From Myxococcales bacterium (GTDB lineage: Bacteria; Myxococcota; Polyangia; Nannocystales; Nannocystaceae), in the NCBI GenBank assembly GCA_016793465.1, contig JAEUJW010000006.1:1-37291 (forward strand): DNA of 37,291 nucleotides, in the 5' to 3' direction. This document shows positions 31,091-37,291 of this stretch, in pieces. Numbering within the stretch: position 1 is the stretch's first letter; each line of letters begins with the position of its first letter. The notes beneath the pieces were generated by a model. That model did no database searches. It saw nothing but the letters and a program-made list of their open reading frames with translations, and was not told the origin of the DNA. The position numbers and the translations under genes are program-made.

Positions 31091-32071
31091 TCAGCAGCGC
31101 GTCGGCCGGATCGGCGCGCTCGAGTCGTGGGTGATGGTCCGCGGGTAGAGCGGGAGGACGGCGGCGCGTGACAGCGGGAGGATCCGCGGGGAGTCGTCGA
31201 GCGCGACGGGGAGAGGGAGGAGCGCGACGGGATCGTCGCTGGCGCGGAGGGCGGCGAGCGCGTTGGCCTCGCAGGCGTCGACGCGGGCGGAGTCGACGAA
31301 CCGTCGATGGGTCGCGTGAAACAGGATAGGAAACGCCTCGGCGATCGCAGCGGGGACGACCGGGACAGGGCCCTCTGCGGTCGGGATGCCGATCGCGCGG
31401 GCGATGCCCAGCATGGGGATACCGTGGCCCGAGGCGCCCTGGCGCAGCTCGGGCTGGGCGTACGGGACGCGGCGGGGGTCGAGGGCGCGGAAGCCCGAGC
31501 GGCCGTAGGCGATCAGCCGGACCAGAGTCGCGGGTTCGGCCGGGTCGGCGGGCTCCATCTCGGCGACGACGAGGGTCGGGAGCTCTCGACCGACGCGGGC
31601 GCGGACGACGGCGCGGCCGAGCGCGAGCGGGAGGGTGCGCAGGAGCGGGGCGAGGCCGCGGCGGCGCCAGGCCGGGACGACGAGACAGTGGGCGAGGCTG
31701 ACGAGGGCGACGCCGCGGCGGAGGTCGATGTCGACGTAGCAGTCGCGGACGCCGACGAGCTCGTCGCCGTGCCACGCGGCGAGCAGGTGGTAGGTGCCCG
31801 ACTGGTGCGGGGCGTACTCGAGGACGCCGACGCGGAGGAAGTCGGCGAGCACGGCGGCGTCCTCGAGCTCGCCGCGCTCGAGGAACTCCGCGGCGAGGAG
31901 GTCCCAGGCGCGGCGGAACGCGGGGTCGTCGGGGCTGCGGATCGCCGCGACGCGCAGGCAAGCGGCCGCGAATGCGATCCGGTCGCGCTCGTGGGGCGCG
32001 CAGTCGGCGAGCTCTAGGGGTGGTAACACGGGCCTCCTCGGCGCGGTGCGAGTGAGCGGGGTGGAGGTCAC
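31091..32071 (-). CDS. GNAT-family N-acyltransferase of the right polyamine operon
   Basis: 326 residues from the GTG at 32071, 10 bp after the oxygenase stop; longer starts would overlap that gene. The GNAT core is clear: YHLLAAWHGDELVGVRDCYVDI, then SLAHCLVVPAWRRRGLAPLL with the acyl-CoA loop RRRGLA (usual R/QxxGxG/A). The C-terminal 120 residues (QPELRQGASGHGIPMLG, GPVPVVPAAIAEAFPILFHATHR) are not part of the standard fold and I do not recognise them. It is only distantly similar, if at all, to the GNAT at 21636. As last gene of the operon, acylation of a polyamine is the likely role, by context only. Confidence 0.78.
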   Translation of the reverse strand: MTSTPLTRTAPRRPVLPPLELADCAPHERDRIAFAAACLRVAAIRSPDDPAFRRAWDLLAAEFLERGELEDAAVLADFLRVGVLEYAPHQSGTYHLLAAWHGDELVGVRDCYVDIDLRRGVALVSLAHCLVVPAWRRRGLAPLLRTLPLALGRAVVRARVGRELPTLVVAEMEPADPAEPATLVRLIAYGRSGFRALDPRRVPYAQPELRQGASGHGIPMLGIARAIGIPTAEGPVPVVPAAIAEAFPILFHATHRRFVDSARVDACEANALAALRASDDPVALLPLPVALDDSPRILPLSRAAVLPLYPRTITHDSSAPIRPTRC

Positions 32072-32081
32072 GGCGCCCGCC

Positions 32082-32702
32082 TCAGTAGAAGCACGAGCAG
32101 AGGACGTAGCGTCGGCCGGCGGTGACGGGTCGGCCCTCGTGCACGTGGGACAGCCCGCCCGGGTAGATGACGGCGGTGCCCGGCGTGCACTTGCCGGGGC
32201 TGTAGTCCCAGCGCGGGAAGTAGGTGCCACCGCCCGCGAACTCGTCGTTGAGGTAGCAGACGATCGAGCAGGTCTCGAGGTCGTAATGGCGGGCCATGCC
32301 GCGGACGACGTCGGGCTCGTAGCGGAGGATGAACGGGGGATCCCACTTCTGCACGCGCAGCACCGGCCACAGGTGCTCGGCGAGCGGCACGAGGTGGCGG
32401 CGAAGGACCTCGTCGTAGACGCGGTCGAGGCCGGGCAGCTTGTGCAGGTGCAGGGTGGTGTCGGGCTCGGAGACCTCGACGACGTCGGGCGCGTAAGGGT
32501 TCGGGTCGCTGTCCTGCCCGGTGATCCACTGGCCGCGGTGCTCGGCCTCCTCGACGAGCAGGCGGCAGAACTCGGGGGTGAACAGGGCGAAGCGGAAGAT
32601 CTGCTCGGCGTCCTCGACGGCCGCGCCGACGACCCCCTCGCGCAGCGCCGGGCCGATGAAGCGAGGGTCGTAGGTGTAGAGCTCGGGGTGCAGCGGGGTC
32701 AT
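32082..32702 (-). CDS. 2-oxoglutarate/Fe(II) oxygenase, paralog of the fused one
   Basis: 206 residues from the ATG at 32702, overlapping the upstream stop by ATGA. The prolyl/lysyl-hydroxylase-like fold shows ARHYDLE with the H139-x-D141 metal pair, LNDEFAGGGTYFPRW, the distal His in GGLSHVHEGRPV and the 2-oxoglutarate Arg in TAGRRY. The protein aligns along its length with residues 135-333 of the AdoMet decarboxylase fusion at 22675 (LRVQKWDPP...RYEPDVVRGM versus LRLQKWDPP-type RLQKWDPP...RYEPHVVAGM). It lacks the decarboxylase part, whose job in this operon must come from elsewhere. Hydroxylation of a polyamine carbon is a reasonable guess; amino-acid or protein substrates are not excluded. 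Confidence 0.9.
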   Translation of the reverse strand: MTPLHPELYTYDPRFIGPALREGVVGAAVEDAEQIFRFALFTPEFCRLLVEEAEHRGQWITGQDSDPNPYAPDVVEVSEPDTTLHLHKLPGLDRVYDEVLRRHLVPLAEHLWPVLRVQKWDPPFILRYEPDVVRGMARHYDLETCSIVCYLNDEFAGGGTYFPRWDYSPGKCTPGTAVIYPGGLSHVHEGRPVTAGRRYVLCSCFY

Positions 32703-33751
32703 CGGGCGGTCTCCTGCTGGCGCGGGGTGGCCCACGCTTCGTCGTCGACGTAGAGCTCGTCGCCGAGGTCGACGCGGCCGTCGACGGCGGGCTCCGGGAC
32801 GCGCACGGCCTCGGCGCGCAGCCACGCGGACGTGTACCAGCGGTGCTGGCCGCCCTCGGGGCCGAGCTCCTGGAGGATCGGCCACTCGAGGCCGGGCAAC
32901 GCGAGCGCCTCGTCGTGATCGGGGTAGCCGCTGAAGCGACGGCGGATATCGGTGACGACCAGGCCCGACTGCGCGAGGATCTGCTGGATCGCGAACCACT
33001 TGCGGCGAGACGCCTCGATCGTCGTCAGGCCCAGCCACGCCGCCGAGCCCTCGCCGCGCAGCGCCGCCGCGCCGCGGGCGAGGTAGAGCCGGATGCCGGG
33101 CAGGGTCTCGACCGGGTCGCACACGAACACGTCGAAGCGTCGGCGCAGGTCGTCCGGCAGCGGGTCGCGGACGTCGAACCGGCGGCCCGACAGCGGCAGG
33201 CCGAGGCGCGCGCCGGCGGCGTCGACGAACTCGACCACGCGCGGGTCGATGTCGAGGACGACGACTCGGGCCGGCTGGCGGGTGAGCGCGAGGGCGACGC
33301 TCGTCAGGTCGAAGTCACCGACGAACAGGACCTCCTGGCCCCACAGGTCGCCGCGGTCCTGCATCGACGCGGCGCGCAGGAGCGACTCCTCCGACGGGAT
33401 GGCGCCCTGGTCGAACGCGAAGTTCGGGGCGGGGCGGTCGGCCAGCGCGGCGCGGAGCTCGGCCAGCGCAGGGAGACCCGGCGGGGCGGCGTAGCCGCGG
33501 CCGTCGCAGGCGCTGCAGACACAGGGGAGCGCGGTCGGAGCCGCGGCGGCGGCGGCGAGACGGGCACGGCCGCGCGTGACGACGACGGCGCCGCGACCGC
33601 GGAGGGCCTGCAAGGCGGCGACGAACTCGGGGATGCTGGCGTCCTGAGCGTCGAGGAGGGCGCCCCAGCCGAGCTCGCCGCGATGGGCGAGGGCGAAGAG
33701 GATCTGGCGCTCAGCGCGGGCGGGCGCAGAGACGTGGGCGGGCGTGTCCAT
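32699..33751 (-). CDS. bpsA: BpsA-type branched-chain polyamine synthase
   Basis: 350 residues from the ATG at 33751. An N-terminal winged-helix-like part precedes a small Cys motif (CVCSACDGRG, 77-86). The aminopropyltransferase core then shows DQGAIPSEESLLRAASM (114-130), VLFVGDFDLTS (141-151), VVLDIDPR (164-171), CDPVET (211-216) and GLTTIEASRRKW (241-252). These are the signatures of N4-bis(aminopropyl)spermidine synthase, which adds aminopropyl groups from decarboxylated AdoMet to a secondary amine and so makes branched polyamines. The family is best known from thermophiles. It is the second gene of the right operon, behind a 68-bp gap with a triple GACATGTC repeat, and overlaps the oxygenase gene by ATGA. 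Confidence 0.88.
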   Translation of the reverse strand: MDTPAHVSAPARAERQILFALAHRGELGWGALLDAQDASIPEFVAALQALRGRGAVVVTRGRARLAAAAAAPTALPCVCSACDGRGYAAPPGLPALAELRAALADRPAPNFAFDQGAIPSEESLLRAASMQDRGDLWGQEVLFVGDFDLTSVALALTRQPARVVVLDIDPRVVEFVDAAGARLGLPLSGRRFDVRDPLPDDLRRRFDVFVCDPVETLPGIRLYLARGAAALRGEGSAAWLGLTTIEASRRKWFAIQQILAQSGLVVTDIRRRFSGYPDHDEALALPGLEWPILQELGPEGGQHRWYTSAWLRAEAVRVPEPAVDGRVDLGDELYVDDEAWATPRQQETAR

Positions 33752-33785
33752 GATGTGGATATCCTTGGAATCTCGTGTTCCTCTG

Positions 33786-33821
33786 GACATGTCTTCGTAG
33801 ACATGTCCCTATAGACATGTC
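33786..33821. repeat. Three GACATGTC palindromes at exact 14-bp spacing
   Basis: GACATGTC occurs at 33786-33793, 33800-33807 and 33814-33821. The intervals are exactly 14 bp, and the first repeat read on the minus strand overlaps the TGA stop of the spermidine-synthase-like gene. Two copies also form a 9-bp stem with a 6-nt loop (33785-33793 with 33800-33808). It lies in the only sizeable gap of the operon, directly upstream of the BpsA gene. It could be an operator with three sites or an mRNA structure that tunes BpsA expression. Confidence 0.85.
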
Positions 33822-34683
33822 AGACTGCGGGCGGACTCTCCATCGCGGCGCGCACGTAAGGCGGCACGGCGAAGGCGGCGCGGTGGAGCTCGGGGGTGTA
33901 GTAGGCGAGCCCCTCGGCGAGGGCCGATTCGGGTGCGCGGACGGGGCGCCCCAGAGGTGCGTCCAGGTCGGGGCTGGCGAGGAAAAACGCGGCGAAGCCG
34001 CCGTGGAAGCAGGGGACGGCGGCGACGAACGGGGCGATCGTGGGGAACGAGCCGCGCATCGCGGCGGCAGTGCGGCGCAGCGACTCCGGGTGGTGGAACG
34101 GGACGTCACACTGGGTGGCCAGGAGGCCGCCGGGGCGGAGGACGCGGCGGCAGTCGGCGAAGAAAGCGGGCGCGTAGAGCGGGCAGCCGTCGACGCCGGG
34201 GACGATCGGGTCGGGGCCGTCGACGAGGATCACATCGTAGCGGTCGCGGGTGGTGTGGACATGAGCGGCGCCATCGCCGACGCGGAGGTCGACCCTGGAG
34301 TCGCGCCATGCGTCGCGGTGAGCCGCGACGAAGTGGACCTTGCACGCCTCGACGACGGCGCCGTCGAGATCGACGAGGGTGACGCGCTCGACCTGGGGGT
34401 GGCGCAGCACCTCCTCGAGCACGCACAGGTCGCCGCCGCCGACGATGAGCACGCGCGCGGGCCGCGGGTGGGCGAACAGCGGGACGTGGGCGATGACCTC
34501 CGAGTAGGCGAACTCGTCGCGCTCGGTCAGCTGGACCACGCCGTCGAGGACCAGGACCACGCCGAGGCGACGGTTACGGAACAGCAGCATGTCCTGGAAC
34601 TCGGTGCGGCCGGCGTACAGGGGCTCGTCGACGGACAGCCACTGACCGCCGTAGGCGTACACAGACTCGTTGAAGTAGTTCAT
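33820..34683 (-). CDS. Spermidine synthase-like aminopropyltransferase with altered motif
   Basis: 287 residues, the normal length for the family. N-terminal beta hairpins (YAGRTEFQDMLLFRN, VLVLDGVVQLTERDEFAYSEVIAHVPL) are typical. The decarboxylated-AdoMet motif is GGGDLC (82-87) rather than GGGDGG, VDLD (104-107) supplies the acidic residue, and the catalytic loop is VDGPDPIVPG (154-163) where family members have DxxDPxGP. Key aspartates are kept, so activity is likely, but the changes may alter substrate choice. It aligns with both halves of the tandem enzyme at 19939, including the closing YYTPELHRAAFAVPP versus YYDPDMHRAAFALPP. First gene of the right operon. Confidence 0.88.
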   Translation of the reverse strand: MNYFNESVYAYGGQWLSVDEPLYAGRTEFQDMLLFRNRRLGVVLVLDGVVQLTERDEFAYSEVIAHVPLFAHPRPARVLIVGGGDLCVLEEVLRHPQVERVTLVDLDGAVVEACKVHFVAAHRDAWRDSRVDLRVGDGAAHVHTTRDRYDVILVDGPDPIVPGVDGCPLYAPAFFADCRRVLRPGGLLATQCDVPFHHPESLRRTAAAMRGSFPTIAPFVAAVPCFHGGFAAFFLASPDLDAPLGRPVRAPESALAEGLAYYTPELHRAAFAVPPYVRAAMESPPAV

Positions 34684-34715
34684 GGGTCTCTGGAGTCGCG
34701 GGGCGCGCCTGTGAC

Positions 34716-34731
34716 AGCAAGGCGCGTGCCA
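34716..34731 (-). promoter_or_regulatory. Sigma-54 promoter of the right polyamine operon
   Basis: On the minus strand TGGCACGCGCCTTGCT, a full consensus match. Predicted +1 is 34705, giving a 22-nt leader before the ATG at 34683, the longest leader among the sigma-54 genes here. Confidence 0.88.
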
Positions 34732-34774
34732 GCGGATCCGGCTCCGCGCGCCCGTCCTGCGATCAGCGGCTCAT

Positions 34775-34795
34775 GGCACAGGTGGCACACGTGCC
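34775..34795 (+). promoter_or_regulatory. Enhancer (UAS) element, copy 6
   Basis: GGCAC-AGGT-GGCAC-AC-GTGCC, 70-90 bp upstream of the predicted start at 34705. Flanking ATC/CAT bases are shared with copies 3 and 5. The rest of the 250-bp gap 34684-34933 shows no gene. Confidence 0.75.
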
Positions 34796-34933
34796 ATCGC
34801 GGATGGACGCGGGCAGGCTGTTCACATGGGGTCGACCGAGGCCGTAGTAGCCGCCGTCGTCAAGGTGCTCGACAGGACCGCTTGATCGCCCCTCCGCTCC
34901 AGGCTCACAGAGCAGCGGTCCCGCGGATCCAGC

Positions 34934-36115
34934 CTAGCCCCGCTCGAGCTCGCGGACCTTGTCCGTCACCCGCTCGTCCCCGACGTTGCGCGCAGCGATC
35001 GCGGCGAGCGCCTCGGCGCGGGCCGGATCGACCAGGTGCCGGTCGACGAACAGCGCGAGCACCACCTCGTTCTCGGGCCGAAGCGTGCCCGCGACGATCG
35101 CCGCGCGCACCGCCTTCTTCTGCGCGGCGCTCAGCGTGCGCCAGTGCAGCGAGTCCAGCGCCGCCGACTGCACCGCCTGCGCCGGGTCGACCAGCAGCTT
35201 CATCAGTATCCCGGTCGCCGCGGCCGCGTCGTCGCTCGCCAGGCCCTTCGCCGCGGCCGCGCGCAAGATCGGGTCTTTGGCGCGCGCGTAGTTGCGGACG
35301 ATCGCCACGGTCTGCTGCCTGGCCCCCTGCGCCAGCGCCTCGATCAACACCGCTTGCTCGGCCGGGTCGCGCGAGGACTTCAGGTCGGCGGCCAGCGTAC
35401 GCGCCAGCTCGTCCGCCCGCAGCTCACGCCCGCTGACCGCGAGCGCCCAGACCTGCGAGCCGAGCACGGAGGTCGCCGCGCGCCGCACCTGCGCGTCGTC
35501 GCTCGCGCGCAGCGACTCGGTCAACGCAACCACCTCCTCCACCGGTCGCGGCATGCTATGGAGCGCGAGGACGAGGCTCGAGTACATCATGTCGGTCTTC
35601 ACGACGGGTTCCGACAGCACCGCGAGGATCGCCGCCTGCCCGTGCTCGGTGGTCTCGGCGCGCAGCAGGCCGATCCCGACGCTCCGCGTCAGGTACGAGC
35701 TCGTCGGCTCGCGCAGCAGCGCTGCGATCCGGCTCGCCAGCTTCGGGTCGCCCGCCACAGTCGCGCCGGCGTCGGCTGTCCAATCGGACACACGCGGATG
35801 CGTGTTCTCCGCCTGGACCCGCTCGAGCTCGGCGATCACCGCGTCGGGCGTGATCACAGGGCGCGGCGGCGGACTCCGAAACGCGACGTCGCCTGTGGAC
35901 GGCGCATCAATCGGGCTGGACGCGGCCATCGCCCCGGGCGCGAGCGCCTCGACCTCTGCAGCCTGCGCGCTCTTCTCTACCACTGCGGCCTGTCGCTCGA
36001 CCTGCGCCGTCGGCTCCGCGCGTCCTTCGACCGCGACCGGCTGCGGCGCGCACCCCGGGACAGCCGCCCCGACCAGCAGCGAACTCGCCCCCAAGACCAC
36101 ATAAAAGCTCCGCAT
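34934..36115 (-). CDS. HEAT-repeat-like lipoprotein
   Basis: 393 residues from the ATG at 36115, chosen over an ATG 105 nt upstream because it opens a signal peptide with lipobox (AVPGC, Cys22). After an Ala/Glu/Val-rich linker the protein is all-helical with repeated units of about 35 residues (RIAALLREPTSSYLTRSVG, QAAILAVLSEPVV, QVRRAATSVLGSQVW, DPILRAAAAKGLASDDA, DPAQAVQSAALDSLHW), typical of HEAT or Armadillo-type scaffolds. Lipid anchoring outside the cytoplasm is inferred. It has no sigma-54 promoter and appears to be independent of the polyamine operons. Confidence 0.8.
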   Translation of the reverse strand: MRSFYVVLGASSLLVGAAVPGCAPQPVAVEGRAEPTAQVERQAAVVEKSAQAAEVEALAPGAMAASSPIDAPSTGDVAFRSPPPRPVITPDAVIAELERVQAENTHPRVSDWTADAGATVAGDPKLASRIAALLREPTSSYLTRSVGIGLLRAETTEHGQAAILAVLSEPVVKTDMMYSSLVLALHSMPRPVEEVVALTESLRASDDAQVRRAATSVLGSQVWALAVSGRELRADELARTLAADLKSSRDPAEQAVLIEALAQGARQQTVAIVRNYARAKDPILRAAAAKGLASDDAAAATGILMKLLVDPAQAVQSAALDSLHWRTLSAAQKKAVRAAIVAGTLRPENEVVLALFVDRHLVDPARAEALAAIAARNVGDERVTDKVRELERG

Positions 36116-36449
36116 CGAGGTCTTGTGATAACACGCAGCACCGCGACACGCGCCCAAAACTGCCGCTCTATTCCGCCAAGTCTTGGTTACCGGCCACCAA
36201 ATGTGCCACAGGCCGCTCACAGCGCATTGCAGCGCTATGGCGCCCGGAGCACCTAACCCGCGAGTATCAGGCAGACCGGAGTGCCGTGGGCGGCGCCCCG
36301 TGTACGGCCGACCGCATCACCGCGACCTCGATCGTCGGGGGCGTGTCCTGCTCCGCGGCGCGTGGCAGAGCTGACCCAAGCGGCGAACCGCCATAGCGCT
36401 CTGGGACGCCATGGAGGGGAGCGCGGAGCGCTGCGGCTGCCAGCAGCAG
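36116..36449. other. Intergenic stretch without recognisable gene
   Basis: 334 bp between the HEAT lipoprotein and the recombinase chimera. An 11-bp palindrome CCAAGTCTTGG lies near 36176-36186. I see no coding pattern, attachment-site core or transposon end. Confidence 0.5.
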
Positions 36450-37291
36450 TCAGGCGGACCGGCGGAGTGCTGCCAGGCGGCCTGGGCGCGTCGTGGGCGG
36501 CCTGACCTCGACTGCCTCGACGTCGATCGTCGGCTTGATCCGAGAGGCCCCCCGCGGTACATGCCGCGGCTCGCGGCCGACCTCGATCTCCGGCAGCTCC
36601 AGGGCGGCGGTGATCCGGGCCCACGTCCCGTTCGCGCACCAGCGCTCGTACCACCGCCAGCACGTCGTGGGCTTGCCGAGGTTCTTCGGCATCTCGCGCC
36701 ACTTGGCGCCGTTGTGCAGGACCCAGCGGATCGCATCGACGGCCCGCCGCAGGTCCGTGCGCGTGCCACCGCAGGTGCCGCGCGTCGCCTCCACGATCGC
36801 CGCGATCCGCTTCCACTGCCGGTCGGTGAGGCGCTCGAACGGCGGCGGCGTTAGCACGAGGGCCCCCCGCGTCGCGCCGACGATCCGGTCCGTCGCCGCC
36901 TCGAGGCCGTCGCGGACGACGTCGTTCGCCAGGTGGGCGTAGCGCTGCGTCGTGCGGTCGTGCTTGTGCCCGAGCATGGCGCCGACCACAGCCAGCGGGA
37001 CCCCGCACATGAGCGCGTCGCTGGCGAACGAGTGTCGCAGGTCGTGCAGGCGGACGTCGGGGATCCCGGCGGCGGCGCGGACGTTCTCCCACGAGCGGTT
37101 GATGCTCTTGATCCGCGTCCCCTTCGGCCCGCGCAGCACGTAGCCCGTGCGCGGGTTGCCGGTCTGGTCGTGGATGTACTTCAGCAGGCCGAGCACGTGC
37201 TTCGACACCTGGATCTTGAGCTGGCCGCCCTTCGTGTCGGGCAGGTCCAGGAACGCGTGCTGCCAGTTCACCATCTCCCACTTCAGCAGCA
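36450..37291 (-). CDS. Tyrosine recombinase fused to IS5-type transposase N-domain, 5' partial
   Basis: The frame runs off the right edge; before the first in-window ATG (37274) it reads LLKWEMVNW, which is ordinary integrase sequence, so the gene starts outside. Counting from that ATG, the catalytic domain has HDLRH (77-81), LGHK (101-104) and the nucleophile Tyr112 in TTQRYAHL. The upstream catalytic Arg is outside the window. After about residue 140 the sequence changes to LTDRQWKRIAAIV...RRAVDAIRWVLHNGAKWREMPKN...WYERWCANGTWARI (about 149-222). That is the DUF4096 N-terminal domain of IS5-family transposases, without any DDE catalytic part. A low-complexity basic tail follows. This is probably an insertion that fused in frame, or a reused DNA-binding domain. 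Confidence 0.8.
   Translation of the reverse strand, partial: LLKWEMVNWQHAFLDLPDTKGGQLKIQVSKHVLGLLKYIHDQTGNPRTGYVLRGPKGTRIKSINRSWENVRAAAGIPDVRLHDLRHSFASDALMCGVPLAVVGAMLGHKHDRTTQRYAHLANDVVRDGLEAATDRIVGATRGALVLTPPPFERLTDRQWKRIAAIVEATRGTCGGTRTDLRRAVDAIRWVLHNGAKWREMPKNLGKPTTCWRWYERWCANGTWARITAALELPEIEVGREPRHVPRGASRIKPTIDVEAVEVRPPTTRPGRLAALRRSA

Noticed and set aside
32699..33751. Thermophilic source inferred from BpsA
   Set aside because: The lipoprotein style, kinase and FHA activator fit a mesophilic myxobacterium; a single gene is not enough evidence.
35340..35370. CACCGCTTGCT as a further sigma-54 promoter
   Set aside because: It lies inside the HEAT-lipoprotein gene on the opposite strand and lacks the GG at -24.
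36116..36449. Attachment site or IS end next to the recombinase chimera
   Set aside because: No inverted or direct terminal repeats or tRNA fragment could be recognised.

Overview
The window reads as chromosomal DNA of a very GC-rich myxobacterium, most likely of the Nannocystaceae (suborder Nannocystineae). The reasons are secreted lipoproteins with long Ser/Thr/Gly linkers behind a lipobox, a Ser/Thr kinase fused to TPR-like repeats, an FHA-type sigma-54 activator, a MopE-type metal-binding motif and strong G/C at third codon positions. No RNA genes and no CRISPR array were recognised. The family assignment is inference.

Left third (1-9.8 kb). Three secreted lipoproteins (108-3445) are followed by a locus of unknown function. 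Two full-length paralogous proteins lie on opposite strands (3684-5624 minus, 6647-8029 plus). A small phage-type protein (5647-6138) and a degenerate tandem repeat sit between them. A coiled-coil protein (8196-9215) carries a diverged copy of the paralogs' C-terminal domain. Behind it is a decayed fragment of a membrane-transporter gene that is present intact twice further right.

Middle and right (9.8-34.8 kb). This part looks like one regulon. It holds a kinase (9814-12402), an FHA-sigma-54 activator (15664-16983) and at least eight -24/-12 promoters that fit the sigma-54 consensus. Most of these place the predicted +1 only 1-7 nt before the start codon. Six copies of a 20-21 bp element (GGCAC-N4-GGCAC-N1-2-GTGCC) lie mostly 70-100 bp upstream of the +1 sites, spaced in about 10-bp steps. 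I interpret them as enhancer (UAS) sites of one activator.

The regulon's core is two related polyamine operons. The left one (19939-26312) encodes a tandem aminopropyltransferase, a GNAT acyltransferase, a fusion of S-adenosylmethionine decarboxylase with a 2-oxoglutarate/Fe(II) oxygenase, an APH-like kinase and a membrane transporter. The right one (34683-31091, minus) encodes a spermidine-synthase-like protein, a BpsA-type branched polyamine synthase, a stand-alone oxygenase related to the fused one, and a second GNAT. Together they suggest a pathway making hydroxylated, acylated and perhaps phosphorylated long or branched polyamines, which I do not recognise as described. Other members are a membrane di-haem cytochrome c, an MDR reductase with a double-VOC protein, a beta-helix lipoprotein with a di-haem cytochrome, and two lipoproteins. 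A deletion scar at about 18.72-18.74 kb joins fragments of an aminotransferase and a threonine aldolase.

Right edge. A HEAT-repeat lipoprotein (34934-36115) is followed by a chimeric, 5'-partial tyrosine recombinase fused to the N-terminal domain of an IS5-type transposase.
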